A stretch of DNA of 64,000 nt from Ruminococcus_G sp964621905 (GTDB lineage: Bacteria > Bacillota > Clostridia > Lachnospirales > Lachnospiraceae), in assembly GCA_964621905.1 (NCBI GenBank), contig CAZUNG010000003.1, positions 1 to 64,000 of the forward strand. Reading direction: 5' to 3'. Positions 16,629-25,107 of the stretch are shown piece after piece (the stretch's first letter is position 1; each line of letters starts with the position of its first letter). A program made the translations under genes and the position numbers. The notes under the pieces were generated by a model. The model did not search any database, had not been told where the DNA came from, and saw nothing but the letters and a program-made list of their open reading frames with translations.

Positions 16629-18000
16629 AGTAATTCCCTTCTTTCGTTGATTGTTGGTTCCGGAATTCTGGCTCACTGCGAGTCAATTTCCGGCTGTGCA
16701 GCCGTCTGGCGCCAAGACAGGCAATGACAGCTGCGGTGTACACGATAATGATGATATTGGACCAGGCCGGATTGTTTGCAAACAGGGAAATAACCTGTGT
16801 GGAAAGAATCAGGTAGGTGATGGCAACCATAAGCTTCAGCCGCCATGCAGGGTACTTGCGGGCGTATTTGGAGGCTTTCCAGATCCCGGGATGCTTTTTC
16901 GGCAGATTCAGGATCCCCGCCATTGGGATACAGGTGCCAAGAATCGTCAGTCCGACGGCCATCTTGGAGAGTATGGTCAGGTCAATCCCCGCGATCGTGG
17001 GAATAGCGCCGAAGAGATAAAAGATGGTCATCAGGACATAAGGAGACCCGAAGCGGTTGGTTCTGGCCCAGCTTTTTGGAAAACATCCCTTTTCACATGC
17101 TGCGATCAGGGAATTGGAATACCAGACGAAGCTGGAATTCAGGGTTGTGATTAAAGCGCCAAGGCAGGCACCGATGATAAAAAAGGCATACAGCCCGCCG
17201 CTGCCGAGAACTGCAGACGCCGCGATCGTCAGAGGCTTTCCTGCCACCTCGGACAGCGGCAGCACACCGCTTGCCACAACGCCCATCAGCATATACAACA
17301 GGCAGACACAAAGTGTGACGCCCGTGATGACCCGTACCATAATTTTTGAAGCATTTTTAATCTTTGGTGCAAAGTCAGTGATAATGTAGGCGCCGCCGAC
17401 TGCGAAGTACAGGAGCGAAACTGCCGAGTAAAAACCTCCGAAGCCTCCGGCAAAGAGGGATTTTCCGCCCATAAACCCGGCGTAGTCTACTTTTCCGATG
17501 CCGCATACAACGAAGCACAGGATTCCGGCAATCAGAATCAGGCAGAGGATATTCTGGAACTTTGCCGCTGTTTTGACACCAAACAGATTGATGATGTAAA
17601 ACAATGTCAGAACCAGAAGGGCAACGGCTTTCAGGGTGACCGGATGATCCAGGGCAGGTATCAGGCTGGCCAGATACTGTGCGAAAGAGATTCCGAAGAT
17701 TGCGATCGTAAGCCTCCCCAAAAAATAAATGTAGGCATAGAATTTCCCGACATCCTCGTGGATAAGTTCACTGGAGTAGGAAAATGCGGCGCTTGTGCGG
17801 GGAAGCAGCGTACTCATAATAAAAATTGGCCGAAACGAGAGTAAAAACAGCAGAGCACTTACAAGAAATGCAAGTACGATACTCCTCCCGGTCATGGCGA
17901 TTCCGATGCCTGTCTGGGTGATGATACCGGAACCGATCGTAAAACCGACGGCTAGGCCGATTGTCTCAAAACAGGAAAGTTTTTTGCTCTGAGCATCCAT
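16594..18000 (-). CDS. APC-superfamily amino acid permease
   Basis: A 468-residue, 12-helix permease of the APC superfamily. The N-terminal FETIGLAVGFTIGSGIITQTG is the conserved first helix that holds the substrate's carboxylate and amino groups, so the substrate is probably an amino acid or derived amine. It is preceded by AAAGGGGAT. It lies between two GPH symporters in the same operon, and its last 35 bp overlap the downstream GPH gene. Clustering with a UroD/methyltransferase-like protein suggests a methylated amine or amino acid, but this is only inference. Confidence 0.9.
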   Translation of the reverse strand: MDAQSKKLSCFETIGLAVGFTIGSGIITQTGIGIAMTGRSIVLAFLVSALLFLLSFRPIFIMSTLLPRTSAAFSYSSELIHEDVGKFYAYIYFLGRLTIAIFGISFAQYLASLIPALDHPVTLKAVALLVLTLFYIINLFGVKTAAKFQNILCLILIAGILCFVVCGIGKVDYAGFMGGKSLFAGGFGGFYSAVSLLYFAVGGAYIITDFAPKIKNASKIMVRVITGVTLCVCLLYMLMGVVASGVLPLSEVAGKPLTIAASAVLGSGGLYAFFIIGACLGALITTLNSSFVWYSNSLIAACEKGCFPKSWARTNRFGSPYVLMTIFYLFGAIPTIAGIDLTILSKMAVGLTILGTCIPMAGILNLPKKHPGIWKASKYARKYPAWRLKLMVAITYLILSTQVISLFANNPAWSNIIIIVYTAAVIACLGARRLHSRKLTRSEPEFRNQQSTKEGNYYESKTTSETTW

Positions 18001-18021
18001 GGTAGAAATCCCCTTTCTTTG

Positions 18022-19404
18022 TCAGGCCGACTTGCGGGCTGTAATTTCCTCTGTCATCTGCGTGATTTTCTGTTCGTTCAGTCTGTACCCAAAACCAAAG
18101 ATCAGGATTGTCAGAAGAAGAAAAACAGCAGGGAAGAGGTTCATGAGCATGGAAATACCGTTGATCTGCGAAGCGGTTGGAGCCGAGTTGGCCACATAGC
18201 CCGCCATGGCAAGCCCGGCGCCCAGTACCGTGCTGCGCAGTACAGCGCCCACCTTGATTGGAACATTCAGCATACTCATGATAAATCCGCGGACGTCCAC
18301 GCTGCTTTTCCATTCGTAATAGATGACCGTATCTGCCAGTATCGCTGTCAGTGTCGCCATGGTGATTTGCATGAAAAAGTTTACGAAAATATGGAAGGCG
18401 ATAAAGCCTGCCACCTGCCTTCCGAAGAAGTAACAGAGTACGAGCGACAGCGTCATGATGCACAGTGAGCCAAGATATGCCGGCTTTTTACCGAACTTTT
18501 TGGCTGCAGTGTTGGCAAATATGGAACCGATAAATCCAATAATCCTTGTGATGACGAGGTAAGTAGTCATTGCTGCCAGATTTTGAAGGACCACTACAAA
18601 ATAATAATAGGCAGCGGCGGACATAAGAAAATATGCCAGGTAGCGGAACGAATCAGCGATGATCAGCACCAGCAGCGGCGGATTGTGAAAGACAGCAGCC
18701 AGCATTTGTGACAACGGAAGTTTTTTCTGTGGTGCCCCGGTGCTATTTGGTTCCGTGCCGCCGCTCCCGGATACGGAGTGGCCTTTTGTGACAGTAAATG
18801 CGGTGAAATAACACAGGAAGTTTATGATCCCGAACAAAATGGCGGTCAGAGAATATCCCAGAATTTCATTGCCGCTTAACGCAGTCAGCCAGGTGATCAG
18901 AGGCAGTGCGATAATGGAAAATACAATATTTCCAAGCGAGAGGAACTGTCCTCTTCTTGAGGCAAGGATCATTCGTTCGTTCTGATCATTGGACAGATCG
19001 CTCACAAGGCTTACGGAAGCTGAGTAGGCGAGGTCCTGTGCAAGTGTTTTGATAGAAAATGCGGCAATTACGATGCCGGCTGCCAGCACTTCGGAAGAAC
19101 CAATTTTGGAAAATTCCAGAGCATAGGTGAAAATCATGACCGGGGGTCCGATCACAAGCCACGACCGGTATTTGCCCCATTGAAAGCTGCTGCGTTCGAT
19201 CAGCCAGCCCGTCAGCGGTACCCAGATACAGTCAATGACAGAAGTCAGGGTAAGGATAAAGGTTGCCGTACCGATTGAGAATTTTGCGCAGTCCGTCAGG
19301 AATGCGGCCCAGTAATACAATTCCACATTGACAAACAATGTGAAGCCAAAATCTCCAAATCCGCTCAGATTCAGGACAGTCCGGCTTAATTTTTTTTCGT
19401 TCAT
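18022..19404 (-). CDS. GPH-family sodium symporter (MFS), copy 2
   Basis: A 460-residue GPH-family symporter with 12 predicted helices. It has the same pattern as copy 1 (VELYYWAAFLTDCAKFSIGTA; GKYRSWLVIGPP; a conserved DTVIYYEWK and VRGFIMSMLN region). The start at 19404 is chosen for the AGGGAGGAAG site; the 19422 reading begins in that site. It is the first gene of the operon downstream of the PucR-type regulator. The order GPH, APC permease, GPH, UroD-family is unusual. Sugar transport is not implied: many GPH members in Clostridia move other compounds. Confidence 0.88.
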   Translation of the reverse strand: MNEKKLSRTVLNLSGFGDFGFTLFVNVELYYWAAFLTDCAKFSIGTATFILTLTSVIDCIWVPLTGWLIERSSFQWGKYRSWLVIGPPVMIFTYALEFSKIGSSEVLAAGIVIAAFSIKTLAQDLAYSASVSLVSDLSNDQNERMILASRRGQFLSLGNIVFSIIALPLITWLTALSGNEILGYSLTAILFGIINFLCYFTAFTVTKGHSVSGSGGTEPNSTGAPQKKLPLSQMLAAVFHNPPLLVLIIADSFRYLAYFLMSAAAYYYFVVVLQNLAAMTTYLVITRIIGFIGSIFANTAAKKFGKKPAYLGSLCIMTLSLVLCYFFGRQVAGFIAFHIFVNFFMQITMATLTAILADTVIYYEWKSSVDVRGFIMSMLNVPIKVGAVLRSTVLGAGLAMAGYVANSAPTASQINGISMLMNLFPAVFLLLTILIFGFGYRLNEQKITQMTEEITARKSA

Positions 19405-19556
19405 ATACACTTCCTCCCTCATATTTGTGTATTGCGAACTGCTGATTATTTTTGTTATATTCAGGATATCATTTTGGGAAATGACGGACTACGGTCTGGA
19501 AATACGAGAAAAGTACAAAAAAATTGTGAGGTTTCGTATTGATAATACAAAAGAGT

Positions 19557-19588
19557 AAAAAAATCCCCCAGGCAAAAGCGTTGGGGGA
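19557..19588 (-). terminator. Terminator after the PucR-type gene
   Basis: In the minus direction TCCCCCA / TGGGGGA stems (19582-19588 and 19564-19570) are followed by ATTTTTTT. It separates the regulator from the transporter operon. The 150 bp between it and the first symporter gene contain a GTATT-ATC-AATAC-type inverted repeat (19536-19548 on the plus strand) that may serve as regulator site; no clear -35/-10 pair was found there. Confidence 0.85.
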
Positions 19589-19638
19589 TATGGTGTATCA
19601 TGAAATGCTGTGGTTTGAAAGGTGCGCCGGATCAGTGT

Positions 19639-21105
19639 TCATGGGAAAAACGGTGAATTGATCCCGTTGAGATAGTACAGCCGGAGTACCCGGATGGACA
19701 TTTTAATATAATCCCTGGTGTAAATATTCTCAATATCACATGTCAGAGTATCTGTGATTTTGCGTATGCGGTATACAAGTGTGTTCCGGTGTATATACAG
19801 CTCATTGGCCGTGTTCTGAAGGGAACGGTCGTTGTTCAGATAAGCAAACAGCGTTTTTATCTTTTCCCCTCCATCCTCGGAGGAAGTAACCCAGAGCTTT
19901 CGGACATCAGGGTGGCAAAGGCAAAGCGCTTCGTCCAGGGACTGAACCCTTATCAGGTGTTCCAGCGCATAGTCGTAGAAGCGGTAAAGTGTCCCGGAGG
20001 GGGCGAGCAGGCTGCCGTAATAAATGGCGGCAAGAGCCTGACCGTAATAATAATGGAGTTTCCGCATCCCGGTGAACGGAAGGCTCAAGCCGGCATTGAT
20101 ATGATATTTCATGGACAGGTCACACAAGGAACCTGCAATAACGTCTTTGGCGCCCGGCACAATCCGGTACATCACAACAATCTTTTTACTGCAGTTGGTC
20201 ACAACACTGTCGGGAAACAGGGACTGCAAAAGCCGGTAGATAATCATGATCTTCTCCGATGAGGTTTCTTCCGGAGATGACAGGATGGCGATGTGGAAGG
20301 TATCCGTCTCACTCCATTTCATGTAAAGGAGCCAGTTCTTCAGCTCGCCCGGTTCAGCTTCCTGCTGAAGCATCATTCTGAGCAGAATATTCTGTGTTGC
20401 GGGAAAAGCACGTTCCTGATTCATGCGGCCCATAACATAGGAAAGTAGCCGAACGACATAATTCAGGCAAGTGACATCTCCGGGGTTGATTTCACGGTCC
20501 TTTGCGATGACATTGATGCGGCCGCAGCAGTCATTTCCGCTGTAAATGGCGGCGGATAACATGTCGGTGTCGATAATTTTGCCGGAAAAATGATACAGTT
20601 TGGCATCTCCGCTCAAATAGTAATTATTTTTCTGGCCTTCTGCGAGGAGGTATTGAATGGCTTCCACAGAACTGTGGCCATGACGGCAGAGATACTGCCA
20701 GTCTTCGTTTACCTCATTTTCACCATATTGTTCACTCATGAACAACACTTTATAACTGCCGTCCAGCAGAATGACAGGATTGTGAAAAACTGGCCAGCTC
20801 TCGTCCACGATCGTTCGATAATCCAGTTTTTGAGAAGCTTCCTCCAGAGAATCCTGCCATTCACGGTAAAAATCAAACGTACACTGAACCATTTCAAAGA
20901 CAACTTCGCAGTCCATATCATGAAACAGCAGAAAATCATTTTCTGCCGCACATATGGTGTCCTTACCTTTCTGATAGACGTGGACGCAGTTTGTGGCATA
21001 TGCACGGCGTGCACTGGAAAGAACGGAAGGAGCATTTCCGGAAATATGAAGTTCAGGTTCCAGCGCACTCAGGCGGTTGGCAATCATCCATAGGTTCAGT
21101 TTCAT
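19639..21105 (-). CDS. PucR-family transcriptional regulator
   Basis: A 488-residue regulator. The C-terminus has the PucR-type helix-turn-helix (SLQNTANELYIHRNTLVYRI followed by RKITDTLTCDIEN), and the region before it is a GGDEF-like CdaR domain. The N-terminal half is a ligand-sensing region. PucR/CdaR-type proteins usually activate adjacent catabolic or transport genes when a substrate is present. Here the gene lies immediately upstream of, and in the same direction as, the GPH-APC-GPH-UroD operon, which is its probable target. Confidence 0.88.
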   Translation of the reverse strand: MKLNLWMIANRLSALEPELHISGNAPSVLSSARRAYATNCVHVYQKGKDTICAAENDFLLFHDMDCEVVFEMVQCTFDFYREWQDSLEEASQKLDYRTIVDESWPVFHNPVILLDGSYKVLFMSEQYGENEVNEDWQYLCRHGHSSVEAIQYLLAEGQKNNYYLSGDAKLYHFSGKIIDTDMLSAAIYSGNDCCGRINVIAKDREINPGDVTCLNYVVRLLSYVMGRMNQERAFPATQNILLRMMLQQEAEPGELKNWLLYMKWSETDTFHIAILSSPEETSSEKIMIIYRLLQSLFPDSVVTNCSKKIVVMYRIVPGAKDVIAGSLCDLSMKYHINAGLSLPFTGMRKLHYYYGQALAAIYYGSLLAPSGTLYRFYDYALEHLIRVQSLDEALCLCHPDVRKLWVTSSEDGGEKIKTLFAYLNNDRSLQNTANELYIHRNTLVYRIRKITDTLTCDIENIYTRDYIKMSIRVLRLYYLNGINSPFFP

Positions 21106-21136
21106 AATCTTTCACCCTAGCTTTGTTTTTGTCTGA

Positions 21137-21165
21137 ATTTTACCATGCGAATCGAGAAAAGTCAA
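21137..21165 (-). promoter_or_regulatory. Promoter of the PucR-type gene
   Basis: On the minus strand TTGACT (21160-21165) and TAAAAT (21137-21142) are 17 bp apart, about 35 bp before the start codon. Confidence 0.8.
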
Positions 21166-21228
21166 AACAGAAATATTAAACATTTTACATACATTTCAGC
21201 TCCTGCATGCAGATATTTTACATCCGCC

Positions 21229-21237
21229 TGCTATAAT
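21229..21237 (+). promoter_or_regulatory. Extended -10 promoter of ppk1
   Basis: TGC-TATAAT at 21229-21237 is a perfect extended -10 element 40 bp before the ppk1 start. No good -35 is seen, as is common for extended -10 promoters. Confidence 0.65.
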
Positions 21238-21277
21238 GATGCAAAAAAGTATTGACAGATAAAAAGGGGCTCAGATC

Positions 21278-23365
21278 ATGAAAAATATTTATATGAATCG
21301 GGAATTGTCTTGGCTGAAGTTTAATGAACGTGTATTGGAGGAAGCAGAAGACGATCAGGTGCCATTATGTGAAAGGCTGACATTCGCATCAATCTATCAG
21401 AGCAACCTGGATGAATTCTTTATGGTTCGGGTCGGCGCACTTCAGGACCAGATACTCCTCGATAACAAAATCAGGGATAACAAGACAAACATGTCTGCAG
21501 AGGAACAGATTGACGCTATTTTGATGAAGGTACAGAACTTAAATCAGCGTATGGACTGCGTTTATCTTAATATTATGAGGCATATGGAATCGTATGGCAT
21601 ACGGCTGGTGGACTTTCGCAAAATCGGGCAGGAGGAAAGCAGTTATCTGGAACGTTATTTTGATATGGAAATCGCGCCGCTTATTTCACCGATGGTTGTT
21701 GGAAAGAGACAGCCGTTCCCGTTTCTTCGGAATAAAGAAATTTATGCAGTTGTCGTGTTGGAAACAAAAAATAAAAAAGAGCGGATCGGCATTATTCCAT
21801 GTACCCACAGTGTGTTTGAACGGGTAATAGAGATTCCTTCCATGCAGGGAAGCTTTATGCTCTCGGAGGAGCTGATCCTGCATTTTATTCCGAAGGTGTT
21901 TAAAGGGTATGAGATCAAAGCAAAGTCACTGATTCGAGTAACGCGCAATGCAGATATTGATGCAGATGCGCTTTATGATGAGGACCTGGATTATCGGGAA
22001 TTCATGGCGGATTTGATCAAACGCAGAAAGAAGCTATCTCCAGTCCGTCTGGAACTCTCCCGGGAGATTAACGGTGATGTTGTGGACACACTCTGTAAAT
22101 ATCTGGATTTGGATGATACTCATGTGTTCCGTGGAGAGACGCCCCTGGACCTGACGTTCGTGTTCGGAATTCAGGACCGTCTGAGAAAGCATTCGGAGCT
22201 GTTTTATGAAAAGCGCGTTCCCCAGAAATCAATACAGTTTCAGGATGGGAGAAGTATCATTCAACAGATCGAAGAGGCGGATAAGCTGTTATCGTTTCCT
22301 TATGAATCAATGCGGCCGTTTCTGCAGCTGCTGGCAGAGGCGGCTGCAGATGAAAGTGTCGTTTCGATCAAGATGACGCTGTACCGTCTGGCAAAGCAGA
22401 GTAAAGTAGTGGAGGCACTGATTGAGGCGGCCGAAAACGGAAAAGAGGTCGTTGTTCTGGTAGAACTTAGGGCAAGATTTGATGAGGAAAATAATATCGA
22501 ATGGTCGAGACGGCTTGAGAATGCGGGATGCCATGTGATATACGGACTGGATGGGTATAAAGTTCACTCTAAATTATGCCTGATTACGAGAAAAACAAGA
22601 GGAAAGATCGAGTATATCACACAGATCGGGACAGGAAATTATAATGAAAAGACAGCGAGGCTGTATACCGATCTGTCATTTATGACGGCGGATGTCGATA
22701 TCGGAGCTGAGGCGGCGAGCGTGTTCCAGGCGCTTTCTATGGGAGAAGTGCCGGAGAAAAGCGAGCATTTCCTGGTGGCTCCGAAATGTCTGCAGAATCG
22801 AATTCTTGATATGATAGAACAGGAGATTGCGTACGCGCAGAGCGGTAAACCGGCATACATAGGACTGAAACTGAATGCACTGACAGATAAAAAAATTATG
22901 GATAAGCTGGTACAGGCATCCTGTGCGGGGGTTAAAATCGATCTGATTATCAGAGGAATCTGCTGTCTGATACCTGAAGTGGAAGAGGCAACTGAAAATA
23001 TTCGGATAATCAGCATTGTGGGAAGGTTTCTTGAGCATTCCAGGATCTATATTTTCGGATGCGCGGGCAGAGAAAAGTATTATATTGCTTCTGCTGATTT
23101 TATGACACGCAATACAGTGCGCCGTGTGGAGGTAGCCGTACCAATTAATGATGAAAAGCTAAAACAGCAGCTTCGCAGCATTTTTCTGACCCTGCTGACG
23201 GATAATCAGAAGGCCAGAAGAGAAGATGCTGACGGGAGATATGAAAAGCCGCACTGCCTGGAAGAACCGCGAAATGCACAGGAAATATTCTATGAATCAG
23301 CGTACCGTAATACGTCAGACCCATCCCTTCATTGCCAGCATCAGAAAAAGGATGGTGATGAGTAA
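21278..23365 (+). CDS. ppk1: Polyphosphate kinase 1
   Basis: A 695-residue polyphosphate kinase that reversibly transfers the ATP gamma-phosphate onto polyphosphate chains. The N-terminal domain begins with the family signature YMNRELSWLKFNERVLEEA and SNLDEFFMVRVG. The phosphohistidine motif KVHSKLCLI (about residues 430-440), FDEENNIEW and the second His region FLEHSRIYIF are present, so it looks active. The length is typical. AAAAGGGG precedes the start. Its last 51 bp overlap the converging ribU gene, with no terminator between. Confidence 0.96.
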   Translation: MKNIYMNRELSWLKFNERVLEEAEDDQVPLCERLTFASIYQSNLDEFFMVRVGALQDQILLDNKIRDNKTNMSAEEQIDAILMKVQNLNQRMDCVYLNIMRHMESYGIRLVDFRKIGQEESSYLERYFDMEIAPLISPMVVGKRQPFPFLRNKEIYAVVVLETKNKKERIGIIPCTHSVFERVIEIPSMQGSFMLSEELILHFIPKVFKGYEIKAKSLIRVTRNADIDADALYDEDLDYREFMADLIKRRKKLSPVRLELSREINGDVVDTLCKYLDLDDTHVFRGETPLDLTFVFGIQDRLRKHSELFYEKRVPQKSIQFQDGRSIIQQIEEADKLLSFPYESMRPFLQLLAEAAADESVVSIKMTLYRLAKQSKVVEALIEAAENGKEVVVLVELRARFDEENNIEWSRRLENAGCHVIYGLDGYKVHSKLCLITRKTRGKIEYITQIGTGNYNEKTARLYTDLSFMTADVDIGAEAASVFQALSMGEVPEKSEHFLVAPKCLQNRILDMIEQEIAYAQSGKPAYIGLKLNALTDKKIMDKLVQASCAGVKIDLIIRGICCLIPEVEEATENIRIISIVGRFLEHSRIYIFGCAGREKYYIASADFMTRNTVRRVEVAVPINDEKLKQQLRSIFLTLLTDNQKARREDADGRYEKPHCLEEPRNAQEIFYESAYRNTSDPSLHCQHQKKDGDE

Positions 23366-23962
23366 AAGCGCAGAGACGATGATAATTCCCATATGACGTT
23401 CGCGGCCGGCGGCAGTGCCGGATGATGCTAACAGTCCGGCTTTTCGCAGTGCAGTTACCACCGGCTTATAGATCAGCAGAGTGATGACAGTGTTCAGCCC
23501 GGCTTTCAGTAAATTGAACGGCAAGAATGCCGGGAGAAGTAACTGGGCGACGGCTTCTCTCGGATATCCCATATAGAGCGGGGCGATCAGGTAGTTCCAC
23601 AGCAGGATGACGGCTGTTGTCAGAAGACCGCCGGTGATCAGTCCTGCCACGGCGCCCCTTAATGTATGTTTCTTTTTGTAGATAAATGCTGCTGTACAGG
23701 AAAAACAGCAGCTGGACAGAATATTCATAATACAGCCGATGGGACCGGTTTCGCTGACAGTAATCATTTCCAGGAACGCAACAATCACGGAGATAATAAG
23801 GGATGCCATCGGACCAAAGATAAATCCGCCGATGGTGATGATGACATCTTTTGGATCATATTTCAGAAATAATACGACGGGAAACCTTCCGATTACCATG
23901 ACGGCGTATGCGATTGCACAGAACATGCCGATCATGGTGATTTTTTTTGCTTTTGTGTTCAT
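23315..23962 (-). CDS. ribU: ECF transporter S component, riboflavin type
   Basis: A 215-residue membrane protein with about six helices, matching substrate-binding S components of energy-coupling-factor transporters. The motif LKYDPKDVIITIGGFIFGP closely follows the RibU (riboflavin) pattern. The start at 23962 is chosen for GAGGAGG. The ATPase and EcfT subunits are not nearby, as is normal for a shared module. No FMN riboswitch fits in the short upstream region. The gene's 3' end overlaps ppk1 by 51 bp on the opposite strand. Confidence 0.82.
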   Translation of the reverse strand: MNTKAKKITMIGMFCAIAYAVMVIGRFPVVLFLKYDPKDVIITIGGFIFGPMASLIISVIVAFLEMITVSETGPIGCIMNILSSCCFSCTAAFIYKKKHTLRGAVAGLITGGLLTTAVILLWNYLIAPLYMGYPREAVAQLLLPAFLPFNLLKAGLNTVITLLIYKPVVTALRKAGLLASSGTAAGRERHMGIIIVSALLLITILFLMLAMKGWV

Positions 23963-23992
23963 TTTTACAAGCCTCCTCATTTTCTGGCTTTA

Positions 23993-24021
23993 ATACTAGA
24001 CGACTGCAGATGGGAAGTCAA
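23993..24021 (-). promoter_or_regulatory. Promoter of ribU
   Basis: Minus-strand TTGACT (24016-24021) and TAGTAT (23993-23998) with a 17-bp spacer, about 30 bp before the ribU start. Confidence 0.7.
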
Positions 24022-24036
24022 GAATAAGATTCTGTC

Positions 24037-24065
24037 TTGTGGCTTTAGAACGCATGTGCTAAACT
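24037..24065 (+). promoter_or_regulatory. Promoter of the TPR-recQ-flavodoxin operon
   Basis: TTGTGG (24037-24042) and TAAACT (24060-24065) with a 17-bp spacer. It is back to back with the ribU promoter. Confidence 0.6.
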
Positions 24066-24098
24066 GGGAGAAACTGCAGAAAGGAACAGGTAGACAAT

Positions 24099-25091
24099 AT
24101 GTATGAGGATATTGTAAAGACCCTGAATCAGGATATTGCACAGATATTAAAGAAAAAAGAAGAGCCAAAGAAAATGTTCGGGGCACTCACAAAGGTCAGA
24201 GAAACGGCAGAGAAATCTCTTCCCCCAGACAGCCCTGAGCAGGGAAAGATTCTGGTGGTACTGTATGAGATTATGGGCAACCTGCAGTTTTCGATGAAAG
24301 ACGCCCAGGAAGCTGAGAAGTTGTACCGGACCATGGCAGGAATTGGTGCTGAAATGTATAAAAAGGACAAACAGGAGTATGATATACTGTTTGCGCAGAC
24401 GAATCTGCGTATGGCGGTGTTCTATAAAAGTCTGATTAATATGGATTTTGTTACGCCAAGTCCCAGAAAGTTAAATGAGGCACAGCAGAAGGCCTACGAT
24501 ACAAGTGAGAAGTTTTTCAGAAATGCCATAGCGGCATGCCTTGATAAGATAAAATCAGGAAACCGTACTGCACTGGAGCTTCAGGGAAAATGCATGGGAA
24601 ATCTGATGGTATTAAAAGCGGCTATCGGGGAGTACGAAGAAGCAATTCGGATCGGAGAACAGCTGATTAAGCTGGAAAAAGCAATTTTTCAGGTTACGGA
24701 TGACGCACCGCATGCAATGGAACTGGGACAGTGGATGAATACACTGGCATCCGTCTATTCTTTTCATAAAGACCACGTAAAAGCTCTGGAAATGATGGAG
24801 GACTGTATTTTTGCGCTGGAAGACAAAGAACAGGAAAATCCTGTGGCGCTCGGTATCCGACTGGCGGGCTGTTATATCAATCTGGGAAATGCCCGCTATC
24901 TGGTGCCGGAAGAACGGGAACATGCGGAGGAAGCGTACCGGACAGGGCTTGAAAAATATCGGAAACTGAATGAACAGACGAATGGACAGTATGAAAACGC
25001 GGAAAAACAGGCCTGCCTGGCAATTGGCAATTATTATCAGCGGGCAGGACAGGAAGAAAAGGCGCAGGAATATCTGGAGAGAGGAAAATAA
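24099..25091 (+). CDS. TPR-repeat protein
   Basis: A 330-residue soluble protein of helical repeats. TPR-like units are visible (for example YEEAIRIGEQLIKLEKA, VKALEMMEDCIFALEDK, AEEAYRTGLEKYRKL, and a final QRAGQEEKAQEYLERGK). Such scaffolds bind partner proteins; no catalytic domain is present. AAGGAACAGG precedes it. recQ begins 17 bp after its stop, so the two are probably in one transcript. Its partner is unknown. Confidence 0.75.
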   Translation: MYEDIVKTLNQDIAQILKKKEEPKKMFGALTKVRETAEKSLPPDSPEQGKILVVLYEIMGNLQFSMKDAQEAEKLYRTMAGIGAEMYKKDKQEYDILFAQTNLRMAVFYKSLINMDFVTPSPRKLNEAQQKAYDTSEKFFRNAIAACLDKIKSGNRTALELQGKCMGNLMVLKAAIGEYEEAIRIGEQLIKLEKAIFQVTDDAPHAMELGQWMNTLASVYSFHKDHVKALEMMEDCIFALEDKEQENPVALGIRLAGCYINLGNARYLVPEEREHAEEAYRTGLEKYRKLNEQTNGQYENAEKQACLAIGNYYQRAGQEEKAQEYLERGK

Positions 25092-25107
25092 TAGGGCTGC
25101 AAATCGA

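Noticed and set aside
23963..24098. FMN riboswitch upstream of ribU
   Set aside because: The interval is only about 135 bp, shared with a second promoter, and the expected AGGGGGC-type motifs are missing.
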